From: Myxococcales bacterium UBA1660
Lineage (GTDB): Bacteria; Myxococcota_A; Polyangia; Polyangiales; Houyiibacteriaceae
Length of the DNA stretch: 64,000 nucleotides
Assembly (NCBI GenBank): GCA_002320815.1
Contig: DCLA01000002.1
Span: forward strand, 93,282-157,281
Direction: 5' to 3'
In this document: positions 54,891 through 62,061 of the stretch, piece by piece
Numbering within the stretch: position 1 is the first letter of the stretch
Layout: every line of letters starts with the position of its first letter
Notes under the pieces: model-generated
Seen by the model: the letters and a program-made list of their open reading frames with translations, nothing else
The model's database searches: none
Told to the model about the DNA's origin: nothing
Program-made: the position numbers and the translations under genes

Positions 54891-56716
54891 GCGCCAGCCT
54901 TCCGGGCACCCGTTCCCTCGCGGGCGCGAGCCGATGGCCCGCGGTCCGCAAAGTCCTCGCTCGACTGGTCCCGCTGGCGCTCTACGCCGCGCTCGTGGTG
55001 GGGGTCGTCCTCAACGCCGAGCGGGTCATGGACTTCCTCGAAGCGACCGAGCAGCGGCTGGGCCCCTGGGGAGGCCTGGTGTTCGCCCTCGGCGGCGGGC
55101 TCTTCATCGGCCTCGCGGGCCCGGCGAGCCTCATCAACCTCGGCGCGGGGGCCCTCTTCGGATTCTGGAAGGGCCTGGCGGTCGCGTTCGGCGCGGCGCT
55201 GGTGGGCTCGCTGGTGGCCTTCGGGTTGGCGCGGATCGGCGGCGCGAAGCTCCACGAGCGATTCGCGGAGCGCCACGAGTGGTTCCGCGTGCTGGAGGAG
55301 AAGATCGGGACCGACGCCAAGCTGGCGACCTTTCTCCGGCTCAGCCCGGTCGTACCCCTCGCCGGGAGCTCCTACGCCCTCGGCCTGGCGCGCATGAAGC
55401 TGGGGCTCTTCCTGAAGACCGCGCCGGCCATGGTGCCGCCCCTCGCGGTGTACGTCGGGGCGGCCGCCGTGGCCCGCGGCGTGTGGAGCACCGGGAGCCG
55501 GCCCTGGTGGGAGTGGGTCGTGCTCGGGGCGGGACTCCTGGCCACCGTGGGGGTGATGATCGCCGTGACCCGAGCGATCCGAGCGGCCGTGGCCGAGGCC
55601 CGCGGCGAGGGTGAGGCGAAGGAGTCCGAAACGGATGCCGGGAGCCCGGCGTCGAAGCCGGCGGAGGTGCGTGGCGTGCAACGAACAGACGATGACTCCG
55701 GCGACTCTCGGCCGCCCCCGGAGACGGTCCGCCGACCCCGGTCCGGGGAGGTCGAGCTCCCGGTGACCCGGCGCGAAGGACGACCGCGCCGAGTGGGCGT
55801 GGAGATCGAGCTGGCGGGCGTGCCCGTCCCGGCGTGCGCCGAGGCGGTCGCCAAGCACTTCGGCGGCGAGGTGCAGCGCCAGCACGACCAGGAGGCTCAG
55901 GTGGAGACCGACCTGGGCACCTTCACCGTCGAGCTCGACTCGCGGCCCCTCAAGGAGATCGCCGCGGAGCTCGAGGCCCACGCGGACGAAGAGACGACGG
56001 TCGAAGCGGTGAAGAACCGCTTCCTCCTCGGCCTCGCGGAGCCCTTCGTGCCCGTCGAGGTGGTGACCCCGCCGCTCACCATCGATCGCTTCGCCGACCT
56101 CGACGCCTTCGTGACCGATCTGCGCGAGCAGGGGGCGATGGGTACCGGGGACCGGCTCTTCTACGCCTTCGGGGTCCACTTCAACCCGGAGGTCGCGTCC
56201 CTCGGCGCCGAGAGCATCGCGGCGCACATGCAGGCGTTCTTCCTGCTTCGCGATTGGCTCCGTCGCGCCGGGCGCACCGACATCGCGCGCCGCGTCACCC
56301 CACACATCGAGCCCCACCCGGACGCCCTGGTGGAGCGCGTGCTCCAGACCTCGTACGCGCCGAGCATCACCCAGCTCATCGACGACTACCTCGAGCTGAG
56401 CCCGACGCGGAACCGCGACCTCGACCTCCTCCCGCTCTTCGCGCACATCGACGAAGAGCGCGTCCGGGCGGTGCTCCCCGACGAGAAGATCAACCCGCGA
56501 CCCACCTACCACTACCGCCTGCCCAACTCACAGGTCGGGGATCCCACCTGGCGGATCTCCGACGAGTGGCGGAGCTGGGTGCTCGTCGAACGCCTCGCGC
56601 ACGACCGCGAACGACTCCACCAGTGGATCGGCGAGTGGCACCGTCATCGGGGGGAGGTGCTCGTGGAGCTCTTCCAGCCTTGGGCCGACGAGGTGGAGAA
56701 CCGGATGGTCGAGTGA
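54887..56716 (+). CDS. TVP38/DedA-like membrane domain fused to amidoligase
   Basis: 609 residues, GTG start overlapping the regulator stop (GTGA). Residues 25-235 form a membrane domain with about five helices and the SNARE-associated/TVP38 pattern (INLGAGALFGFWKGL, then FLRLSPVVPLAGSSYALGL). A charged, less structured linker runs from about 240 to 300. Residues 300-600 match the Amidoligase_2 pattern: GVEIEL near 304, VEVVTPPL near 391, then FGVHFNPE near 428 and further helices. Members of that family are thought to form amide bonds in peptides or small molecules. No stop or better start separates the halves, so I read one fusion. Overlaps with the next hydrolase gene support a joint pathway. 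Confidence 0.7.
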   Translation: MSASLPGTRSLAGASRWPAVRKVLARLVPLALYAALVVGVVLNAERVMDFLEATEQRLGPWGGLVFALGGGLFIGLAGPASLINLGAGALFGFWKGLAVAFGAALVGSLVAFGLARIGGAKLHERFAERHEWFRVLEEKIGTDAKLATFLRLSPVVPLAGSSYALGLARMKLGLFLKTAPAMVPPLAVYVGAAAVARGVWSTGSRPWWEWVVLGAGLLATVGVMIAVTRAIRAAVAEARGEGEAKESETDAGSPASKPAEVRGVQRTDDDSGDSRPPPETVRRPRSGEVELPVTRREGRPRRVGVEIELAGVPVPACAEAVAKHFGGEVQRQHDQEAQVETDLGTFTVELDSRPLKEIAAELEAHADEETTVEAVKNRFLLGLAEPFVPVEVVTPPLTIDRFADLDAFVTDLREQGAMGTGDRLFYAFGVHFNPEVASLGAESIAAHMQAFFLLRDWLRRAGRTDIARRVTPHIEPHPDALVERVLQTSYAPSITQLIDDYLELSPTRNRDLDLLPLFAHIDEERVRAVLPDEKINPRPTYHYRLPNSQVGDPTWRISDEWRSWVLVERLAHDRERLHQWIGEWHRHRGEVLVELFQPWADEVENRMVE

Positions 56717-57456
56717 GTCGACCGATCATCGGAGTGACGGGCCCGGCGTCCTACCGCCGCAGCCCGGCGTGGCTCGCCACCCGGATCGCGCTCCGCCGGG
56801 TGGGCGCCCGACCGATCCGGCTTCCGCCGCACGGCGACCCGGCGCGGGTGAAGGAGCTCGACGGAGTGGTCGTCGGAGGGGGCGCCGACGTGCACCCCTC
56901 GCTCTTCGGGCAGCCGATCCTGGCCCACGCGCCCAGCTACGATCACGCGCGGGATCGCTTCGAACTCGCGGTGCTCGAGCTCGCCTGGGCCGACCGGGTA
57001 CCGGTGCTGGCCATCTGCCGCGGCATGCAGCTCATGAACGTGAGCTTCGGCGGCACCCTGGACCAGGACGTATGGCAGGGCGTGGAGGGCGACACGCGCA
57101 ACACCGCCTTCGCCAAGCACCCGGCCCGGATCGACGATCCCAGCCTCTTGCACTCGGTGGTCCGGCGTCACCGGATCCTGGTGAACCGGATCCATCGGCA
57201 AGCGGTGGCCGACGTGGGGGAGGGCCTGCGCATCTCCGCCTGGGGGCTCGCCGATGTCCCTCAGGCCCTCGAGCCCATGGACGACGACGCCCCGTGGTGG
57301 CTCGGGGTCCAGTGGCACCCGGAGTACCTCTTCGGGCGCATCGCACATCAGCGCCTCTTCCGCCGCCTCCGCGACGCCGCCGCCCGGCGGCGCGAGAGCC
57401 GGTCGGCCTCGCCCGACGAGGCCCTCGCGACCTTCGAACGAATGGAACACCCATGA
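56713..57456 (+). CDS. Class I glutamine-amidotransferase-like hydrolase, C26/PuuD type
   Basis: 247 residues, GTG start overlapping the fusion gene by GTGA. The triad is visible: Cys102 in LAICRGMQLMNV and His202 with Glu204 in GVQWHPEYLF. The GGGADVHPSLFG stretch marks the PuuD/gamma-glutamyl-GABA hydrolase branch (peptidase C26). Such enzymes cleave gamma-glutamyl amides. Next to an amidoligase it could supply or recycle the product, or act as its degradative partner. Its ATG-side overlap continues into the next gene (ATGA). Confidence 0.85.
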   Translation: MSRPIIGVTGPASYRRSPAWLATRIALRRVGARPIRLPPHGDPARVKELDGVVVGGGADVHPSLFGQPILAHAPSYDHARDRFELAVLELAWADRVPVLAICRGMQLMNVSFGGTLDQDVWQGVEGDTRNTAFAKHPARIDDPSLLHSVVRRHRILVNRIHRQAVADVGEGLRISAWGLADVPQALEPMDDDAPWWLGVQWHPEYLFGRIAHQRLFRRLRDAAARRRESRSASPDEALATFERMEHP

Positions 57457-57914
57457 AGCCCCTCCACCTCTGTCTCGTCCTCTCGCTCGCCGCGGTCACC
57501 CCCGCGTGCACCGCCACCGTCCGCGGTCGGGCCACGACCGGGGTGGTGGTGCGGAGCCCGCCGCCGCCGCCGCCGCGGGTGGTAGTGGGCCCGGCGCCGT
57601 ATCCCGGGGCCGTGTGGGTCCGCGGCCACTACACCTGGAGCGGCAGCCGCTACGTGTGGAGCAGGGGCCGCTGGGTTCGTCCGCGCGCGGGCTACGTCTA
57701 CGTCCAGCCGCGCTACGTGCGGCGCGGGGGCGGCTACGTCCTGGTGCGCGGTGGATGGCAGCGGGGCTCGTCGCGAGCCCGGGTCCGCAGCCGCGGTCGC
57801 GGCACCACCCGCGTGCGCGTCCAGGGACGGGGCCGGGGACGATCGAACGTCCGGGGTCGCGGCCGCGGTCGGGCGCGGGGCCGGGGCTCGGTCCGTGTCC
57901 GTACCCGCCGGTGA
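57453..57914 (+). CDS. Small lipoprotein with WXXGXW-like repeats and Arg/Gly-rich tail
   Basis: 153 residues, ATG overlapping the hydrolase stop (ATGA). The signal peptide ends in the lipobox TPAC (Cys about 19). The middle shows W..GHY.W....YVW..GRWVR and YV.VRGGW, the YXWGXW/WXXGXW type envelope pattern. The last 45 residues are almost only Arg, Gly, Val and Ser (RGRGRGRSNVRGRGRGRARG), a basic low-complexity tail. It may bind nucleic acid, polysaccharide or peptidoglycan at the outer membrane. Last gene of the overlapping chain. Confidence 0.6.
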   Translation: MKPLHLCLVLSLAAVTPACTATVRGRATTGVVVRSPPPPPPRVVVGPAPYPGAVWVRGHYTWSGSRYVWSRGRWVRPRAGYVYVQPRYVRRGGGYVLVRGGWQRGSSRARVRSRGRGTTRVRVQGRGRGRSNVRGRGRGRARGRGSVRVRTRR

Positions 57915-58004
57915 GGCGTGCGTGACGATCGTGCGCTCTCGCCACGATCGGTCGCCGCCCTCGCGCGGAGAACGCTGGAACGGGATCTGCAAATACAATC
58001 ATCC

Positions 58005-58553
58005 ATGTCCACCCGCACCCAGCTCCAGCGTCTCTGCTTCCGCTCTCGCGCCAGCCGCCTCGCCTTCCGGCGGCTCCCCCTCGCCGCGCCGCTCCTGGCC
58101 CTCGCCGCCCTCTTCGTCGGGGGCTGCGCTGGTAGCCAGGCTCCGGCCACCGGGATCGCGACCCTCTTCAGCGGGCCGGCCGCGCTCGAGACCGGGATCG
58201 CCGAGCAGCCGGAGAGCGGCTTGGAGCACCCGCGAGAGCCGGACGACGAAACCGCGCTCTCGGCCAGCCCCATCGAGCCCGAAGAGCCGATCCTGGCGCT
58301 GCCCACCACCGGCCACCTCGCGCTCGCGGACGACACCGCGCGCTTCCGCCGGACCTTCGGTGTGGCGCCCCGGCTGATGACGCCGTGGGACGTGACCCTG
58401 ACTCAGGTCGAGCTCGGCGGCGCGCAGCTCTCGGTGGTCGGTCGCTACTCCGACCTGGAGGTCGGCCCGGGTCCGGAGATCACCCGCTCGGTCCAGCAGC
58501 GGGCCCTGGTCTTCGCCCTCCGCCGAAATCCGGAGGACGAGGAGGAGCGATGA
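58005..58553 (+). CDS. Putative lipoprotein, unknown function
   Basis: 182 residues from ATG at 58005. The N-region is long and basic (about 28 residues) before a hydrophobic stretch ending in the lipobox FVGGC, so this could be a lipoprotein or, less likely, a Tat-like export signal. The mature part is Pro/Glu-rich, then a small beta domain (DVTLTQVELGGAQLSVVGRYSDLEV) before an acidic end. Its last codons overlap pssA by ATGA. Confidence 0.55.
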   Translation: MSTRTQLQRLCFRSRASRLAFRRLPLAAPLLALAALFVGGCAGSQAPATGIATLFSGPAALETGIAEQPESGLEHPREPDDETALSASPIEPEEPILALPTTGHLALADDTARFRRTFGVAPRLMTPWDVTLTQVELGGAQLSVVGRYSDLEVGPGPEITRSVQQRALVFALRRNPEDEEER

Positions 58554-59251
58554 GGTACCCTGACGCCGGTCCCCAGAGCCGGGGGCTACCGTCCATCGTG
58601 AGCGCTGACATCCCCGACGAGACCCCGGCCACCGTGGCCCCCTCCGCATCCCCCAAGGCACCGCCGCGTTTTCGCGAGCTGGGCCTGGCCGACGCCGTCA
58701 CCCTGGCCAACACCGGCTTCGGCATGTTGGCCATCCTGGCCGCCGTGCACCACGCCGCGACCGGAAACCGCGCCGCCCTCTGGCTCGCCTTCGGGGCGCT
58801 CCCGATGGCGCTGCTCTGCGACGTGATGGACGGCATCATCGCCCGAAAGCGTCGGAAGTCGCCCTTCGGCGGCGACCTCGACTCGCTCTCCGACGTGGTG
58901 TCCTTCGGTGTGGCGCCGGCTACCCTCGCGTTCGCGATGGGTCTGAACGGCGGCTGGGACGTCCTGATCCTGATCTTTTTCGTCGGCTGCGGCGTCGCCC
59001 GCTTGGCCCGCTACAACGTGGTGGCCGAGCTGATGACCGGCCCCGCCGGCAAGGTGACCCACTACGAGGGCACCCCGATCCCGACGAGCCTCTTGGTCGT
59101 CGCCGTCCTCGCCTATCTCTTCGGGACCCACCATGTCCCCGAGCGCATGATGGCCTGGACCCTCGGGCCGGCCGTGCTTCATCCCTTGGCGCTCATGTAC
59201 CTCGCCAGCGGCGCGCTGATGGTCAGCCGGGTCAAGATCCCCAAGCCCTGA
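58550..59251 (+). CDS. pssA: CDP-diacylglycerol-serine O-phosphatidyltransferase
   Basis: 233 residues, ATG overlapping the previous stop and preceded by GGAGGAG. The CDP-alcohol phosphatidyltransferase motif DG-x2-AR-x8-G-x2-LD-x2-SD is complete in DVMDGIIARKRRKSPFGG and DLDSLSD. Six or so membrane helices fill the remainder. The 40-residue N-terminal extension is Ala/Pro-rich. The choice of serine as substrate over inositol or glycerol is by overall likeness. It makes phosphatidylserine, precursor of phosphatidylethanolamine. Confidence 0.85.
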   Translation: MRYPDAGPQSRGLPSIVSADIPDETPATVAPSASPKAPPRFRELGLADAVTLANTGFGMLAILAAVHHAATGNRAALWLAFGALPMALLCDVMDGIIARKRRKSPFGGDLDSLSDVVSFGVAPATLAFAMGLNGGWDVLILIFFVGCGVARLARYNVVAELMTGPAGKVTHYEGTPIPTSLLVVAVLAYLFGTHHVPERMMAWTLGPAVLHPLALMYLASGALMVSRVKIPKP

Positions 59252-59326
59252 GTTCGCCGATCGGCTGAGCCGATTCGTGGGCGTGGCGGCCACGGAACGG
59301 GTGAACCCGTGTCACCCTCGTATTCC

Positions 59327-59869
59327 ATGGGCGTCGCTTCCACCGCCGAGACCTCCGACGAGTCGCTCCTCGAGCGCTTCGTGACCGGGGACGAGCGCGC
59401 CTTCACGCAGCTCTACCGGCGGCACGCGCGCTACCTCGCCGGCGTGGCCCGCCGCCTCATGGGCGACGAGCTGGAGCTCGACGAGGTCGTCCAGGAAGCC
59501 TTCCTGGCCCTGCGGGCCCAGGCGGAGGAGATCCGCGATCCCGGCGCGGTCCGCGGTTGGCTCGTGCGGGTCGCCGTGCGGTCCGCGACCAAGCGCCTGA
59601 CGAAGCGCCGCCGGCGTCGGCTGCTGCTCGCCTCCCAGCCCCCGCCCCGCGGGGCGACCGACCCGGCGGCCGACCACGAGCTCCGAGCGCTCTTCCTGGC
59701 GCTGGAGGGCCTCCCCCCGAAGCTCCGCGTGCCCTGGGTCCTGCACCGCGTCGAAGGCGAAACCCTCCCGCGGACCGCCGAGCTCGTCGAGGTCTCGCTG
59801 GCCACGGTGAAGCGGCGCATCGCCGACGCCGACGCGCGCCTCCGGGCGCGGCTGGGGGTGGCGCGATGA
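59327..59869 (+). CDS. ECF-type RNA polymerase sigma factor
   Basis: 180 residues from ATG at 59327; GTG at 59309 is in frame. Region 2 includes FTQLYRRHARYLAGVARRLMG and DELELDEVVQEAFLALRAQ, and region 4 the helix-turn-helix TLPRTAELVEVSLATVKRRIADADARL. A short basic linker separates the two. It directs RNA polymerase to a small regulon. The gene overlaps the FecR-type gene (ATGA), the usual partner of such sigma factors. Confidence 0.88.
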   Translation: MGVASTAETSDESLLERFVTGDERAFTQLYRRHARYLAGVARRLMGDELELDEVVQEAFLALRAQAEEIRDPGAVRGWLVRVAVRSATKRLTKRRRRRLLLASQPPPRGATDPAADHELRALFLALEGLPPKLRVPWVLHRVEGETLPRTAELVEVSLATVKRRIADADARLRARLGVAR

Positions 59870-61041
59870 CCGTGGACCTGGACGAGCTGGCCCGCCGGGC
59901 GCGCGAGGTCGAGCCGGCGTGGGACGATCTGCGCGAGCAGCGGGTGCTCGACGGAATCCGCCGCGGCGCGGCCGAGCCCACCCCGGCGCGCCCGCGCGTA
60001 GGCCTCTGGGTCGCGGCGGGCGCGTTCCTCGTCCTCGCGGGCGGTGGCGTGCTGGCGGCGGCGCTGCTCGGGGGCGCGCCCTCGCCGGGCCGCGCTCCGA
60101 TCGCCAGTTCGGAAGGACCCGGGGCGGCCCCGGAGAGAGCTCGCGAGAGCCGCCTGGGGCTCGCCGATGGGAGCCAGGTCCTCCTCGAAGCTGCCGCCGA
60201 GGTGCAGGTGCTCGAGCAAGGACCCACCGAGGTCCGGCTCCACCAACGCGCGGGGACCGCGACCTACGAGGTTGCCCGGCGGCCCGAGCGGGCCTTCGTC
60301 GTCGAGGCGGGCGAAGTCCGCGTCACGGTCCGCGGGACGGTGTTCACCGTGGTCGTGGACGCCGCGGGCGTCACGGTGCGGGTCCGGGAGGGCCGAGTGG
60401 AGGTGGCGGTGGCCGAGCGACTTTCGCTCCTCGGGGCCGGCGACGCGCTCACGGTCGCGCTCTCGTCGTCCGATGCCGAATCGCTCGGCCCCGAGTCGCC
60501 GCGTCTCGAATCGCCACGTCCCGAATCGCGGCGTCCCGAATCGCCACCGGAGCGCCCCGCTCGCGAACCCCGGCCGGCCGCCGGCCCGGCGAGGCCGCCC
60601 GTCGAGGCTACGTCGAGCACCGAGCCCCCCGGTGCCCCGCCCGAAGCTGCCGAGGGGGAGCCGAGCACCCCGGAGGGCTGGCTCGATCTCGCCGACGCGG
60701 CGCGCCGGGAGGGGCGGCTCCCCGACGCGGCGGCGGCCCTCGAGGCTCTCCTGACGCGTTTCCCGCGCGACGCGCGCGCGCCCAGCGCGGCGTTCACCCT
60801 GGGGCGCGTCCAGGCGCGCCGGGGCCTGGCCGCGGAGGCGGCGCGCTCCTACGGCCGCGCCGCCGAGCTCGCGGCCGGCGGGCCCCTCACCGAGGACGCC
60901 CTCGCGCGTGAAGCGACGGCGTGGGCCGACGCGGGCCGCGGCGAGGCGGCTCGGCAGGCCGCGCGCCGTTACCTGGCCGCCTACCCCACGGGGCTCCACG
61001 CTGCACGCATGCAGCGGATCCTCGCGGGGACCGGCGAGTGA
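59866..61041 (+). CDS. FecR-domain protein with C-terminal TPRs, likely anti-sigma or sensor
   Basis: 391 residues, ATG overlapping the sigma factor stop. A short cytosolic N-terminus (1-45), one membrane helix (47-68), then a FecR beta domain at about 90-200 (GSQVLLEAAAEVQVLE, TYEVARRPERAFVVEAGEVRVTVRGT). A low-complexity Pro/Glu/Ser/Arg linker (210-280) leads to two or three TPR-like helix pairs (285-391, WLDLADAARREGRLPDAAAALEALL). This suggests a periplasmic sensor controlling the sigma factor, with TPRs binding a partner. The next gene overlaps by GTGA. Confidence 0.75.
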   Translation: MTVDLDELARRAREVEPAWDDLREQRVLDGIRRGAAEPTPARPRVGLWVAAGAFLVLAGGGVLAAALLGGAPSPGRAPIASSEGPGAAPERARESRLGLADGSQVLLEAAAEVQVLEQGPTEVRLHQRAGTATYEVARRPERAFVVEAGEVRVTVRGTVFTVVVDAAGVTVRVREGRVEVAVAERLSLLGAGDALTVALSSSDAESLGPESPRLESPRPESRRPESPPERPAREPRPAAGPARPPVEATSSTEPPGAPPEAAEGEPSTPEGWLDLADAARREGRLPDAAAALEALLTRFPRDARAPSAAFTLGRVQARRGLAAEAARSYGRAAELAAGGPLTEDALAREATAWADAGRGEAARQAARRYLAAYPTGLHAARMQRILAGTGE

Positions 61042-62012
61042 GCGCGCGAGCTACGCTCGTCGTCCCGACCCTCGTCCTGGCCTTGGTGTTCGCTCGGTCG
61101 GCCGCGGCTCAGCCCGCGTTCGACGTGGCCCTCGAGGGCTGCGGCGAGCTGGACCGGGAGGGGCTCGAAGCCGCCCTGGAGCTCGAACTCTTCGACGTGG
61201 CGCCCTCGTTGCGCGAGCTCGGAGCGCCCGAGGTGCGCGTGGCCTGCGGCGAGCGCGAGGTCGTGGTGACCATCGCCGATCCGGCGACCGACAAGACCGT
61301 GTCCCGGCGGCTCCCGCGCCCCGAGCCCGCGGCGGCGTCGCGGGCCTTGGCCCTCGCGGTGGCCGAGCTCTACCTGGCCTCGTGGCTGGAGCTGATGACC
61401 CGCCCCGCGGAGCCCGAGCCGGAGCCCGAGGCGCCCGCCCGCGACCGGCTCCGGGAGCGCGCCCGGGCCCGGGCGGCGGCCGCGCTGGCGCCGCGCCCCG
61501 GGGCCAGCGTGGGCCTCGCCGGCTTCGGTCGTCTCCGGGACCTCGCGGCTGCCTACGCCACCGTCGGGGGTGCGTTGCGGGTCGCTCTCTTCCCGCGCCG
61601 CGCCTCGCTCGGATGGGTGCTGGCGACGACGGTCGAGGGCGGCACGGCGACCCGGGAGCGGGGGGACGTCCGCGTGCTCTCCGGCGCGGTCGAGCTGGGG
61701 GTGGTCTGGCGAGCCTGGCGTCGACGGGCCTTCGAGCTGGCCACCGAACTCCGCGCGGGCCTCCTCTATGCTCACGTGGACGGGCGTCCGAGCTCGGCCT
61801 CGGTCCGCGGCGCGTCCTTCGGTTCCGCGGGGGGGCGCGCGACCTGGGCGCTGCGCCCCACGCTCCAGGGCGCGCACCTCCGGGGCACCTTGGTGGTGGA
61901 GCTCGGGGTGGACCTCCACGCGCCGGTCGCCGCCGTCGCCGGCGAGGACTCGGTGCAGGCGGGCGGGCTCTTCCTCGGCGCCGGGTTGGAGATGGGCTTC
62001 GACATTCGTTGA
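61038..62012 (+). CDS. Secreted protein, possibly outer-membrane barrel
   Basis: 324 residues, GTG start overlapping the FecR-type stop (GTGA). The signal peptide ends ARSAAAQ (about 23). The first domain (25-120) has a Cys pair (LEGCGELD, VACGERE) and alternating strands, then a Pro/Glu/Arg-rich helical link. The rest shows a strand-turn pattern like a small barrel, with long hydrophobic/charged alternations (ASLGWVLATTVEGG, AVELGVVWRAW, FELATELRAGLLYAHV). The sigma, FecR-type and barrel-like order resembles FecI/FecR/FecA-type sets, but no TonB plug is visible. Confidence 0.5.
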   Translation: MSARATLVVPTLVLALVFARSAAAQPAFDVALEGCGELDREGLEAALELELFDVAPSLRELGAPEVRVACGEREVVVTIADPATDKTVSRRLPRPEPAAASRALALAVAELYLASWLELMTRPAEPEPEPEAPARDRLRERARARAAAALAPRPGASVGLAGFGRLRDLAAAYATVGGALRVALFPRRASLGWVLATTVEGGTATRERGDVRVLSGAVELGVVWRAWRRRAFELATELRAGLLYAHVDGRPSSASVRGASFGSAGGRATWALRPTLQGAHLRGTLVVELGVDLHAPVAAVAGEDSVQAGGLFLGAGLEMGFDIR

Positions 62013-62061
62013 GCCGATCCGGCCGGGTGGTGGCCACGACAGGGACGAGACCTCTCCGACC

